A DNA stretch of 64,000 nt from Glycomyces paridis (lineage in GTDB: Bacteria > Actinomycetota > Actinomycetes > Mycobacteriales > Micromonosporaceae): the NCBI RefSeq assembly GCF_004912155.1, contig NZ_STGX01000010.1:46199-110198 (forward strand), read 5' to 3'. The notes under the pieces were generated by a model that was not told the origin of the DNA, did not search any database, and saw nothing but the letters and a program-made list of their open reading frames with translations. Position numbers and translations under genes: made by a program. Shown here piece after piece: positions 19,375 through 27,582 of the stretch. The first letter of the stretch is position 1. Every line of letters starts with the position of its first letter.

Positions 19375-20931
19375 ATGGCCGCCAAGACACTCACTCCCCA
19401 GGACCGAACCGCACGACGCGAAGCCGCCCGGGCCCTCCACGCCTCCCTCGACGACAGCGCGGCTCTGATCAACGGCGTCTACGCCACGGCGCTCCGACTG
19501 GTCATGGACGCCTTCGAAGGCAACGTGCACCGTGAAGTCGACGGCTTCTCGGCCCACCGCGACTGGCTGGTCTCGACCTTCGACTTCACCTTCTCCGCAG
19601 CGGGCAACATCGCCTCGATCGCCAAGCTCGCATCGAAGTTCGACCGCCTCGCCGAGGCCGCCTTGAACGGCTACGCCCGGATCGACCAGGTCGCCTACGC
19701 CGTCAACCAGCTGCACAAGACCCCCGCCGCCGCCCTGTTCGCCCGCACCCCCTTCCGGACTCCGGTTGCCTCCCCCTTCGACGCGGCGGTCTCCTGCGCC
19801 ACCCCCGAGGCGCTCGTGGTCGAGTTCGCCGCCCACGCCCCCTACCGGGAACTGCGCCGACACCTCACCGAACTCCACGCGGGCCTGGCCGAAGAAGTCG
19901 AACTCCTCGACGGTCTCGGCGAGAAGTCCCTGCAATACCTTGAGGTCCAACAGATCGAGGAAGGCGGGATGTGGGCGCTCTCGGGCCTCCTGTCCTCGGA
20001 CACCGGCCGCCTGCTCGACAAGTACCTGAAGACCGCCTGCCCGCCCCCGCGCGACGACGAGACCGACCAGTACGGCGTCCTCCCTCCCCAGGCGAACCGC
20101 AACGCCGAGGCGCTGCACCAGCTCATCGCCGGGTACGGCTCCTCTTCGCAGGCGGCGACCCGCCACGGGCACACCGCCACTCTGGATCTGGTCGTGGACA
20201 TCGAGACCCTTCAAGGGAAGGACACCGGCCGCCTACCGATCTTGGAGGGCGAGCCGATCTCGGTGGCCCAGGCCCGGCTCCTGGCCTGTGAGGCCCTGGT
20301 GATCCCCTCGGTGTTCGACTACGCCCGTGGTGAAGCCGTGGAACTGGGCAGGGCGTTGCGCCTTCCCAACACGGCGCTGCGCCGCAAACTGGAGCTTGAG
20401 CAGCAGGGCGGCTGCGCCTGGCACGGGTGCGACCGCCCCGTCTCGTGGTGCGAAGCCCACCACCTGGCGCACTGGGCCGACGGCGGCGACACGAACGCCG
20501 AGAACCTGATCCTGCTGTGCCGCTTCCACCACGGCCGCCTCCACACGGAGGGCTGGACGGTCGAGAAGACCGACCCCGGCCAGGCGGTCATTACCCACCA
20601 CGACCACCCGATCGGTATTGCCGGCCGAGAGTGCGGCTGCTCCGACTGGCGCACCGATGCGGACTTGGACGAGGCCTTCCAGCATGACGAGGCGAACGTC
20701 TTCCCCACCGGGCTCTTCGCTTCGGAGTGGTCCGAGGCGATGAAGCCGGGGTTGCAAGTGAAACTCGAGCAGGTCGAGCAGGGCCGGGAGTACTTCGAAG
20801 ACCCGATCTGGCAGGGTCGGCGCAAGAGGGCGAATGCGACTGAGATTCCGGTGATCGAACTCGGAGCGATGGCACCGCCGCCCCCGATCTACGGGGAGCG
20901 GAACTCCGCCGAAGAACTCATACCGTTCTGA
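19375..20931 (+). CDS. DUF222 / HNH endonuclease domain protein (13E12-type)
   Basis: A 518-residue protein of the actinobacterial DUF222 family (REP13E12 family of mycobacteria). The long helical N-terminal domain (~1-330) contains VHREVDGFSAHRDW. The C-terminal HNH domain shows CAWHGCDRPVSWCEAHHLAHW, where C..C and HH fit the zinc/metal sites, then NAENLILLCRFHHGRLH. Nuclease activity is inferred from the HNH motif; the cellular role of this family is not established. The start at ATG 19375 follows a perfect Shine-Dalgarno AGGAGGTGA (19361-19369). It is flanked by inverted repeat arrays, and an IS5 remnant lies downstream, which suggests a mobile history. Confidence 0.85.
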   Translation: MAAKTLTPQDRTARREAARALHASLDDSAALINGVYATALRLVMDAFEGNVHREVDGFSAHRDWLVSTFDFTFSAAGNIASIAKLASKFDRLAEAALNGYARIDQVAYAVNQLHKTPAAALFARTPFRTPVASPFDAAVSCATPEALVVEFAAHAPYRELRRHLTELHAGLAEEVELLDGLGEKSLQYLEVQQIEEGGMWALSGLLSSDTGRLLDKYLKTACPPPRDDETDQYGVLPPQANRNAEALHQLIAGYGSSSQAATRHGHTATLDLVVDIETLQGKDTGRLPILEGEPISVAQARLLACEALVIPSVFDYARGEAVELGRALRLPNTALRRKLELEQQGGCAWHGCDRPVSWCEAHHLAHWADGGDTNAENLILLCRFHHGRLHTEGWTVEKTDPGQAVITHHDHPIGIAGRECGCSDWRTDADLDEAFQHDEANVFPTGLFASEWSEAMKPGLQVKLEQVEQGREYFEDPIWQGRRKRANATEIPVIELGAMAPPPPIYGERNSAEELIPF

Positions 20932-21055
20932 ACCCGCCCGCCGGGGCTGCGATCCCGGCGGGGGGAAGGCGCACCGCATCAAGGCCTCCAGCCCGAATCC
21001 CGCATGGGATCGGGCCCCTCGTCGTGCCCGGCAACGGAATCCGACCTCGATTCCC
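20932..21055. other. Gene-free region after the HNH gene
   Basis: Contains G/C-rich inverted segments close to the HNH stop (CCCGCCGGGGCTGCGATCCC type, about 20936-20960) that may act as a terminator. No coding frame with supported bias is seen. Confidence 0.4.
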
Positions 21056-21231
21056 GCTGAGTCGTCGCTGCCCGCTTGAGCGCCGAACCGCACGAGCCGG
21101 TCAGCCGGAGTGCGGGCGGAAGAGAGTGGCGACCCTTTTGTCGCTGCCTGTTTGAACCGCGATTGAAGGTGACCGGTCGGCCGGAGTGCGGGCGGGGGGA
21201 GAGCGGCACCTCGTTGTCGCTGACGCAGTGA
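21056..21231 (-). repeat. Right repeat array, three ~76-base-spaced units inverted to the left pair
   Basis: Reverse-complement cores at 21056-21079, 21132-21155 and 21208-21231 are exactly 76 bases apart. The first reads TCAAGCGGGCAGCGACGA in reverse complement, identical over 18 bases to the left copy at 19175. The first two full units also share CCGGAGTGCGGGCGG at equivalent positions. Frames across this array do not look coding. Confidence 0.7.
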
Positions 21232-21268
21232 CCGAGGCCCAATCCGGCCCTCAGCTCGCCGGGCGGCC

Positions 21269-21586
21269 TTGGTCGCCTCTGTTCGGTCGCGCGTCATCGG
21301 TCCAGGAGGCGATGCCGCCGCTGTCACCGGTCGGCGGGCTCGGAATCTGGTCGATGCGATCCCTCCCGTCGCGGGCCGCGTCGGACGCCCAAGGCGCCGG
21401 CCCGATGCCATCCTGGCCGACGGCGGCTACGACTCGGCAGCCTTGCGTGACTGGCTGAGGTCCAAGCGCAGGGCCGATCATCCCGCAGCGCGGCCGCAAC
21501 ACGATCATCGGACTCGGACGCATCCGCTGGGTGGTTGAGCAGGCCATCGCCCACCTCCACCAGTTCAAACGCCTCCCTGTCCGCCC
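21269..21586 (+). pseudogene. IS5-family transposase remnant (C-terminal, frameshifted)
   Basis: The first frame (from 21269) reads VDAIPPVAGRVGRPRRRP then DAILADGGYDSAALRDWLRSK, which is the DDE-transposase segment before and around the second Asp. At about 21470 homology passes to another frame: GPIIPQRGRNTIIGLGRIRW followed by VVEQAIAHLHQFKRLPVR, the typical C-terminal YREK-like region of IS5/IS427 transposases. The N-terminal half is absent and no terminal inverted repeats are recognised, so this is a decayed fragment. Confidence 0.8.
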
Positions 21587-21608
21587 CGGGGAGCACGCTC
21601 CCCGGGGC
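21583..21608 (-). terminator. Terminator downstream of the MMPL gene
   Basis: A 10-bp perfect stem (21583-21592 with 21599-21608), 6-base loop. It lies just past the mmpL stop on the minus strand and closely copies the nuo operon terminator at 19040-19071. Confidence 0.6.
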
Positions 21609-21619
21609 TTCGCCGCCGA

Positions 21620-23812
21620 CTAACGCGAGGCGACCCGCGGCCGCCAGCTCGCGGGCCAGCGCCCGGCCCGGGCGACCATCGCCATCAGCGCCGGGAGCAG
21701 CATCACCCGCACGACCACGGCGTCGAGCAGGACGCCCAGCGCCAGCGCGAAACCGAGCTGCTTCATCTCGATGCGGTCGATGAAGACGAACGCCACGAAC
21801 ACCGACATCATGATCAGCGCCGCGCTCGTGACCACGCTCGCCGAGGACAGGATGCCCTGGCGGATCGCCGCGGTCGGTGCGAGGCCGCGCAGCGAGGCCT
21901 CCTTGATCCGGCTCATCACGAACAGCTGGTAGTCCAGTGAGAGGCCGAAGAGGATCGCGAACACCATGAGCGGCGTGCGCGAGCCGATGAACCCGGGCGA
22001 GTCGAAGCCGAGGAGGCCCTCGGCCCAGGTGTGCTGGAACACCAGCACCAGCGCGCCCCAGGCCGCCAGGCTCGACAGCAGGTTCAGGCCCATGCTCACG
22101 AGCGCGAAGACGAGCGACCGGAACGCGATGAGCATGACGACGAGGGTCGCCAGGAGCACGAACGCGACCACGAGGAACAGCCGTTCGGCCTGGTGCGCCG
22201 AGTAGTCCGCGGAGTAGGCGGGCTCGCCGGAGACGGCGTAGCGGGCGCCTTCGATCCGGCCGACGGTGTCCGGGACGAGTTCGCCGCGCAGCAGCTCCAG
22301 GGACTCCTCGGCCCGGGGATCGCTGGTGGCGTAGGGGATCGGCAGTTCGAGCCGGACCGCCGTGCCGTCGGGAGCGGTGCTGATCCGCGGCGCGTCGGTC
22401 TCGGCGAACAGCGCGTTCCCCCGGGTCCGCTCCTCCAACTCCGCCACGGCTTCTGCGAGCGCGGCGCCGTCCCCGGGCCCGACCTCCGCGACCACCGAGT
22501 GCGTGAGCCCCGCTTCGGGGAACTCGGCGACGAGCGCGTCGTAGGTCGCGATCGTGTGGAGCGACTTGGGGAACGACTCCTTGCCCTCGACGCTCGTCGT
22601 CATGGCCAGCGCCGGAGTCGCGAAGCCGACGATGACGGCGGTGCCGATGGCGGCCGTCGCGACGGGGTGGCGCAGGGAGGGCCGCAGGACCCTCGACCAG
22701 CCGCGGCCCTGGCCCGGCTTCGCGCGGCGCCTGAGGAGCCTGCCGCCGTCGAGGCGCCGGCCGATCTTGACGAGCAGCGCGGGGAGCACGGTCAGCGAGC
22801 TGATCATCGCCATGGCGACGACGATGATGCAGGCCGTGGCGATCGAGGAGAAGATGACGTCGTCGACGAGGTACAGCCCCGCCATCGAGACGATCACGGC
22901 GATCCCGGAGGTCACGATGGTGCGCCCGGCGGTGGCGGCGGCCGCTTCGACCGAGGCGGCGAGGGGGTCGGCCCCGCCGCCGCGAGCCCGCTCCTCCCGC
23001 ACGCGCTTGAGGTAGAACAGCGAGTAGTCCACGCCCACGGCCATGCCGATCATCGCGAGGACGCTGGTGACCGCGCCTCCGGCATCGGGGAAGAAGTGCG
23101 AGCTCAGCGCGTACGCGCCGAGCGCGGCGACGATCGAGGTGACCGCCAGCGCCAGCGGTACGCCCGCCAGCAGGAGCGACCCGAAGACGACGAACAGGAT
23201 GAGGAGCGTCAGAGGCAGCGTGAACCGCTCCACCTGGGCGAGCTGGGTGCCGAGCTGGTCGTTGAGCTCGGTCGAGAGCGACTTGGAGCCGGTCTGGTCG
23301 ATCGCCAGGCCGGGGTGGGACTCCTGCACCGACGCGGTGGCCGCGAGCAGCGGGTCGATGTGGTCGCCGGCCTCGTGGGCGGGCATGGACATGGTCACGG
23401 CGACCATGACCGCGTCGCCGCTGTCGGCGGTGACCGGCTCGGCCACCTCCGCGACCTCGTCGAGCGCGCTCATGCGCTCGCGCAGTTCGGCGGCGGCGGC
23501 TTCGGCGGCGGCCGGGTCGAGGGCGCCTTCGGGGGAGGTGATGAGGACCTGCTCGACCGCGGGTGCGTCGAGGCCGTGCTCCAGGGCGATGGTCTCGGCC
23601 TCGCCGGCCTCGCCGATCCAGTAGTCGGAGAACGCGACCTGCTTCGTGCCGGCCATGGCGCCGGCGCCGAAGCACAGGGCGACGAAGAGCGCCCAGGCGA
23701 GGACGGCCTTCCAGGGGTTGGCGGCGCTCCAGGAGGCGATGCGCACGGTGAACGGTCGGCGTCCCGTCCCGGCGCCCGGCGGGGGAGCGGTTCGCGAAGT
23801 TGCGGTGGTCAT
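21620..23812 (-). CDS. MMPL family transporter (RND superfamily)
   Basis: A 730-residue integral membrane protein. It shows the duplicated RND layout: a first helix (~32-52), a periplasmic-type loop domain, a block of five helices containing GMAVGVDYSLFYLKR (~290), a second loop domain, and a second helix block with FGLSLDYQLFVMSRIKEA (~610). The two paired Asp-Tyr motifs (VDYSLF, LDYQLF) are the expected proton-relay segments. Known relatives export lipids or drugs, but the substrate here cannot be inferred. Start at 23812; a -10-like TAGCGT lies 8 bases upstream and there is no clear ribosome site, so it may be nearly leaderless. A strong dyad lies upstream at 23869. Confidence 0.88.
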   Translation of the reverse strand: MTTATSRTAPPPGAGTGRRPFTVRIASWSAANPWKAVLAWALFVALCFGAGAMAGTKQVAFSDYWIGEAGEAETIALEHGLDAPAVEQVLITSPEGALDPAAAEAAAAELRERMSALDEVAEVAEPVTADSGDAVMVAVTMSMPAHEAGDHIDPLLAATASVQESHPGLAIDQTGSKSLSTELNDQLGTQLAQVERFTLPLTLLILFVVFGSLLLAGVPLALAVTSIVAALGAYALSSHFFPDAGGAVTSVLAMIGMAVGVDYSLFYLKRVREERARGGGADPLAASVEAAAATAGRTIVTSGIAVIVSMAGLYLVDDVIFSSIATACIIVVAMAMISSLTVLPALLVKIGRRLDGGRLLRRRAKPGQGRGWSRVLRPSLRHPVATAAIGTAVIVGFATPALAMTTSVEGKESFPKSLHTIATYDALVAEFPEAGLTHSVVAEVGPGDGAALAEAVAELEERTRGNALFAETDAPRISTAPDGTAVRLELPIPYATSDPRAEESLELLRGELVPDTVGRIEGARYAVSGEPAYSADYSAHQAERLFLVVAFVLLATLVVMLIAFRSLVFALVSMGLNLLSSLAAWGALVLVFQHTWAEGLLGFDSPGFIGSRTPLMVFAILFGLSLDYQLFVMSRIKEASLRGLAPTAAIRQGILSSASVVTSAALIMMSVFVAFVFIDRIEMKQLGFALALGVLLDAVVVRVMLLPALMAMVARAGRWPASWRPRVASR

Positions 23813-23868
23813 GTACGCCGACGCTAAACGGAACTCGGGCCGGGCACATTGATGCAGGCCGGACTTCG

Positions 23869-23892
23869 CTTGGTGGGGTGTACCCCCACAAG
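23869..23892. promoter_or_regulatory. Palindromic operator candidate upstream of the MMPL gene
   Basis: A 24-base dyad, symmetric at 20 of 24 positions, of the form CTTG-N2-GGGGT-N2-ACCCC-N2-CAAG, 57 bases upstream of the MMPL start. Many MMPL/RND genes are controlled by TetR-type repressors that bind such sites; no regulator gene is adjacent, so the owner is unknown. Confidence 0.5.
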
Positions 23893-23931
23893 GCAAGGGC
23901 CGCAGTGCATCCGACGCGGGCAAGGAGACGG

Positions 23932-23968
23932 CGAACGCCGCGGGGAGCCCGGCTCCCCGCGGCGTTCG
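23932..23968 (-). terminator. Hairpin terminator after the small membrane protein
   Basis: Arms 23932-23949 and 23951-23968 are perfectly complementary (18 bp, effectively a short loop). It sits 8 bases beyond the stop of the minus-strand gene at 23977. Confidence 0.7.
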
Positions 23969-23976
23969 GGCGTCGA

Positions 23977-24525
23977 TTACCTGGCGGTGACGGCTTCGAG
24001 TTCGCCGGTCTCGGAGAGTTCGCGGTCGATCTCCTCGAAGAGCTCTTCGGCGGCGAACCAGGCGCGGGCGCCTCGGGTGCGCAGCAGCAGGAGCGCGGCC
24101 GTCGGGAAGGAGCCGCAGACGAGGAGCATTGCGGCGGCGCTCATGAAGAACGGGGCCTCGTCGGGGAAGGTCGCGAAGTAGGCGCGGCCGAGGATCCAGG
24201 CGTACATCGCCAGAGGCACGATCGCGAGGGCCCACCAGGCGGCCTTGACGGCGTGCGCGCGGCGCTGGCCGAGGCGGGTGGCGATGAAGGGCATCGAGAC
24301 GGTGATGGCGACGCTGAGAAGAATGGTGACGATGTTGTCGAGGCCGATCGAGCCGACCACGTCGAGCATGGTCTCGTGGCTGGAGTCGGACCTGGTCGCG
24401 TCGAACAGGAACCGCAGGCCGATCGAGTAGACCAGGAGGATGGCCGCGAACTGGAGCCAGATGACGCCTTGCGCGGCGAGGACGGTCTTCGGCTTGGCAG
24501 GGGGCCCGGCATGGCTGGGTCGCAC
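23977..24525 (-). CDS. Small membrane protein of unknown function
   Basis: A 182-residue protein with four predicted transmembrane helices (about residues 17-38, 52-72, 86-108 and 122-142), a basic inter-helix loop ATRLGQRRAHAVKAA, and an acidic C-terminal tail FEEIDRELSETGELEAV. No family is recognised. The GTG at 24525 is chosen because GGGAG precedes it by 5 bases; the open frame extends much further upstream, but that part is Arg/Pro-rich and lacks a ribosome site. Confidence 0.6.
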   Translation of the reverse strand: MRPSHAGPPAKPKTVLAAQGVIWLQFAAILLVYSIGLRFLFDATRSDSSHETMLDVVGSIGLDNIVTILLSVAITVSMPFIATRLGQRRAHAVKAAWWALAIVPLAMYAWILGRAYFATFPDEAPFFMSAAAMLLVCGSFPTAALLLLRTRGARAWFAAEELFEEIDRELSETGELEAVTAR

Positions 24526-24754
24526 TGCGCTCCCTTCTCGGCGGGCGACGGCGCGCCGGAGGTGCGTCCAGGCCGTTCGACGGCCCGGTCTCGACTGGAT
24601 CGCGGCACGGCGCCAAGGCCGTACCAGGGGGCGCTTCCTGGGGAAAGCGGTCCTTGAACCATAGCGAACCCGTCCCACCCCCGGGCCCCCGGTGCGACCC
24701 GGAACACACTTCACGACCGAAGCTCACGCCTCCGAGCCAAGATGCATCTCATGT

Positions 24755-24760
24755 TAATGT
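24755..24760 (+). promoter_or_regulatory. -10 box TAATGT of a leaderless antitoxin mRNA
   Basis: TAATGT ends six bases before the ATG at 24767, placing the predicted start of transcription on the A of the start codon. ATGCA (24742-24746) and TGCAT (24764-24768) form an inverted repeat around it that could bind the antitoxin. Confidence 0.6.
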
Positions 24761-24766
24761 AGTTGC

Positions 24767-25027
24767 ATGATGACGTACACCATCACCGAGGCGCGGCCGA
24801 AACTCGGCGACATCGTCCGCCGCGCCGCCGCGCACCAGCAGACCGTGATCACCGACCACGACCGGCCCATCGCCATGGTCGTGAACTTCAGCGACTGGGA
24901 GGACATGGAGGACACCATCGCGGCCCTCCGAGGTCAACTCGCCCGCGCCCAGGGCGTGCAGCCGATCGGACACGAGGACGCGAAGCGATTGCTGCGCGAA
25001 GCGGCGGCCAGGGCCGCCGAGCAGTGA
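24767..25027 (+). CDS. Antitoxin, Phd/YefM family
   Basis: An 86-residue protein. The N-terminal MTYTITEARPKLGDIVRRAAAH segment (quoted in part: TEARPKLGDIVRRA) is the Phd/YefM DNA-binding fold, followed by TVITDHDRPIAMVVNFSDWE, the usual beta-strand motif. Members bind and neutralise a RelE/ParE-type toxin and repress their own promoter. A second ATG immediately follows the first. The stop overlaps the GTG of the toxin gene. Confidence 0.88.
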   Translation: MMTYTITEARPKLGDIVRRAAAHQQTVITDHDRPIAMVVNFSDWEDMEDTIAALRGQLARAQGVQPIGHEDAKRLLREAAARAAEQ

Positions 25028-25272
25028 GGTACACGGTGCAGTGGGAGCCCGCCGTGGTCTCGCAGGTGTCCCGCTTCATGGCAACCCACCACAAGGAGCT
25101 TGAGGAGTTGCTGGAGTTCCTCGACGCGCTGGAGCAGGACCCCCGCCCGGCGGGTTCGGTGGCCTGGGGGCCCGACTACCGCCGCGCGCGCGTCGGCGCG
25201 TGGCGGGTCCTCTATCGCATCGACGAGGTGCTGAGCGTCATCGGCGTCGAAAACGTCGGGCGAAGCGAGTGA
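25024..25272 (+). CDS. Toxin, RelE/ParE superfamily
   Basis: An 82-residue protein. The end, GSVAWGPDYRRARVGAWRVLYRIDEVL, shows the RelE-family core (short piece: RRARVGAWRVLYRID), in which the arginines position on the ribosome or target RNA in known members. The GTG at 25024 overlaps the antitoxin stop, giving tight coupling. The pair is a type II toxin-antitoxin module; whether it cuts mRNA or inhibits gyrase cannot be told from sequence. Confidence 0.87.
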   Translation: MRYTVQWEPAVVSQVSRFMATHHKELEELLEFLDALEQDPRPAGSVAWGPDYRRARVGAWRVLYRIDEVLSVIGVENVGRSE

Positions 25273-25288
25273 CGAGCGCGGATCGCAC

Positions 25289-26284
25289 TCAGGCGTCGCG
25301 TTCGAGCATGTAGTCGCAGATGTCGACCAGGGCCTTCTGGGCCGGGCCCTGGGGGAGGGCCTTGGCGAGCGAGCGGGCGCGCTCCTGGTACTGGTGGAGG
25401 GTGTCCTTCGCCTGCGTGAGCGCCTTGGAGGCCCGCAAGAGCGCCAGGGCCTCGTCCAGGTCCGACTCGGGGACCGGGCCGGAGACGAGTTCGCGGAGGC
25501 GCGTGTCGGCCGGGTCGTCGCCCGCGAGGGCGTAGATCACCGGGAGGGTCGGGACGCCTTCGAGGAGGTCGGTGCCGGGGGTCTTGCCGGAGGTGTCGGA
25601 CTCGACGTCGATGATGTCGTCGGCGATCTGGAAGGCCACGCCGATGACCTCGCCGAACTCCTCGGCGGTGGCGATCGTCGGCTCGTCGGCCCCCGCGAAC
25701 CAGGCGCCGAACTTCGCGCACGTGGCGATGAGCGAGCCGGTCTTCTCGGAGAGGATCTCAAGGTGCCACTCGACGGCGTCGGTGCCCTCGGGGATCGGCA
25801 TCGTCTCGTTGATCTGGCCGCGCACGAGGCGCGCGAAGGTCGCGGCCTGGAGGCGCACGGCCTCGGTGCCGAGCTCGGCCATGATCTCGGCGGCGCGGCT
25901 GAAGACGTAGTCGCCGGTGAGGATCGCGATGGAGTTGTCCCAGCGGGCGTTGGCGCTCGGGGCGCCGCGGCGCAGGAGGGCCTCGTCCATGACGTCGTCG
26001 TGGTACAGGGTCGCCAGGTGCGTCAGTTCGAGCGCGACGGCGGCGTCGAGGATGCCGGGCCGGTTCGGGTCGCCCAGGTGCGCGCACGCGAGGGTGAGCA
26101 TGGGGCGGAAGCGTTTCCCGCCGGCGCGGATGAGGTGGGACCCGGACTGGCGCAGCAGCGGCTGGTCGGTGTCGACGGCCTTGAGCAGTCGCTCCTCGAC
26201 CAGTTCGAGGGAGGCGCGCATCTCGTCGGCGAAGGCCTCGTCGGTAAAGGTCAGCGCGGTCTGCGCACGTCGGGTGGTCACCAC
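25289..26284 (-). CDS. Long-chain trans-polyprenyl diphosphate synthase
   Basis: A 331-residue isoprenyl synthase. Both aspartate-rich motifs are complete: DDVMD at 96-100 and DDIID at 222-226, with GGKRFRP (55-61) and KTGSLIATC (181-189) also conserved. A small residue (Ala) at position -5 before the first motif agrees with long products, so a heptaprenyl-or-longer diphosphate for the menaquinone side chain is likely; exact length is not determined. The GTG at 26284 has no ribosome site but sits 6 bases after TAAGGT, so a leaderless mRNA is predicted. Confidence 0.9.
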   Translation of the reverse strand: MVTTRRAQTALTFTDEAFADEMRASLELVEERLLKAVDTDQPLLRQSGSHLIRAGGKRFRPMLTLACAHLGDPNRPGILDAAVALELTHLATLYHDDVMDEALLRRGAPSANARWDNSIAILTGDYVFSRAAEIMAELGTEAVRLQAATFARLVRGQINETMPIPEGTDAVEWHLEILSEKTGSLIATCAKFGAWFAGADEPTIATAEEFGEVIGVAFQIADDIIDVESDTSGKTPGTDLLEGVPTLPVIYALAGDDPADTRLRELVSGPVPESDLDEALALLRASKALTQAKDTLHQYQERARSLAKALPQGPAQKALVDICDYMLERDA

Positions 26285-26290
26285 AGGCTC

Positions 26291-26296
26291 ACCTTA
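26291..26296 (-). promoter_or_regulatory. -10 box TAAGGT (leaderless polyprenyl synthase mRNA)
   Basis: On the minus strand TAAGGT is followed by GAGCCT and then the GTG start at 26284. Confidence 0.6.
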
Positions 26297-26361
26297 TCGT
26301 GTGGCACCGGGCGCGGGCACGGCGCGGGAACGGGGAGTCGGCCGGGCCGCAGCGAGATCCG

Positions 26362-27582
26362 TCAATGCCGGGCCCTCGCGGCCGAGGCGCTGCCGGCGGC
26401 GATGAACAGGGCCGACGCGGACATGGCCGCCACCACCGCGATCCAGCCCGCGCTCCACCCGGCGTGGTGCACGAGGAGGCCGAAGCTGATCGGCCCGATG
26501 GCGCCGCCGAGGAAGATCCCGGTCTGCGTGACGGAGGTCGCGAGCGCGGGCGCGTCGGGGTAGCGGCTGGTGACGGCGTGGTTCATCAGGCCCGGCCAGG
26601 CCCAGCCGAGCGCGTAGGCGCAGACGGTCCCCAGCGGCAGCAGCCACGGCAGTTCGAACAGGAACGTGGCGAGTCCGGCCGCGCCGCCCAGGAGCATGAG
26701 GGAGATGACGAGGAACTCCTTGCCGTTCCCCCGGTCGCCGACCGCGCCGAAGCCGGTGCGGGCGATGACCCCGGCGATGCCGCCGATCGTCAGGTTGAGG
26801 CCCGCGAAGCTCTCGGACCCGCCGATGTCCACGGTGTACGTGGTGAGGAACGAGCCGATCGGTGTCGCGGCGGTGGCCCCGAGGAAGGTCGCGACGGCGA
26901 ACAGCAGCAGCGTCACGTCGAGCGGCCTGGCGGCGGCGACACGTTCGCGCGGGCGCGGGCGTCCGAGTCCGGCGAGCGGCAGGAGCGCGGCGAGGACGAT
27001 GGCGGCGCCGAACACGAAGGCCCAGCGCCAGCCGAGGGTGAGCGCGACGGCGGGCACCGAGAGGCCGCCGATCATGATGCACAGCGGCACCGAGGCCTGC
27101 TTGGCGCCGAACAGGAGTCCCCTGCCGCGCACCGGCGCCCATTCGGTGAGGACCGTGTTGGAGGCGAGCTGTCCGAGGCCGTTGGCGGGGGCGCACAGCG
27201 CCAGGAACGCGGTGAGGACGATCGGCTCGCGGGCGAAGGCCGCGATGCCCAGCAGGGCCGTCGCGGAGAGCGCGACGGCGACGCGGGCGGTCACGAGGGC
27301 GCCGAAGCGGTCGACGAGGCGTCCGGAGGGGACGGTGGTGAGCGCGGAGATCGCGAAGTACAGACCGGTGACGAGTCCGATCTGGCTGACGCTCATGCCG
27401 AGTTCGTCGGCGACCTGGACGGCGAGCCCGCCGAAGAGGAAGAGCGGGAGCACGGCGGCGACCTGGACGCTCATGGCGGCGGTGATGGTGGTGGCGGTCC
27501 TGGGGCCGGCGGGGGCGGTGGTGGAGGCGGGCACGTTGGCAACCGTACTCCAAGCGCTCGGCTCGACCCGATTTCCGCTCAT
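26362..27582 (-). CDS. MFS transporter
   Basis: A 406-residue membrane protein with twelve predicted helices. The loop between helices 2 and 3, VPSGRLVDRFGA (~75-86), is the major facilitator signature. A sequence-poor loop GRPRPRERVAAAR separates the two six-helix halves. Substrate unknown; lengths and loops resemble cyanate/sugar-efflux-like MFS proteins, but nothing specific is seen. Start at 27582 was chosen over an upstream in-frame start (27723) because that extension is Arg-rich and non-hydrophobic; a GTG further in is also possible. Confidence 0.8.
   Translation of the reverse strand: MSGNRVEPSAWSTVANVPASTTAPAGPRTATTITAAMSVQVAAVLPLFLFGGLAVQVADELGMSVSQIGLVTGLYFAISALTTVPSGRLVDRFGALVTARVAVALSATALLGIAAFAREPIVLTAFLALCAPANGLGQLASNTVLTEWAPVRGRGLLFGAKQASVPLCIMIGGLSVPAVALTLGWRWAFVFGAAIVLAALLPLAGLGRPRPRERVAAARPLDVTLLLFAVATFLGATAATPIGSFLTTYTVDIGGSESFAGLNLTIGGIAGVIARTGFGAVGDRGNGKEFLVISLMLLGGAAGLATFLFELPWLLPLGTVCAYALGWAWPGLMNHAVTSRYPDAPALATSVTQTGIFLGGAIGPISFGLLVHHAGWSAGWIAVVAAMSASALFIAAGSASAARARH

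Noticed and set aside
21056..21231. 76-base-period array as a CRISPR array
   Set aside because: Cores are degenerate, there are only three, and the sequence between them is itself repeated.
23813..24727. N-terminal extension of the MMPL protein through the small membrane gene region
   Set aside because: Arg/Pro-rich with no helices; the family starts with the first helix just after 23812.
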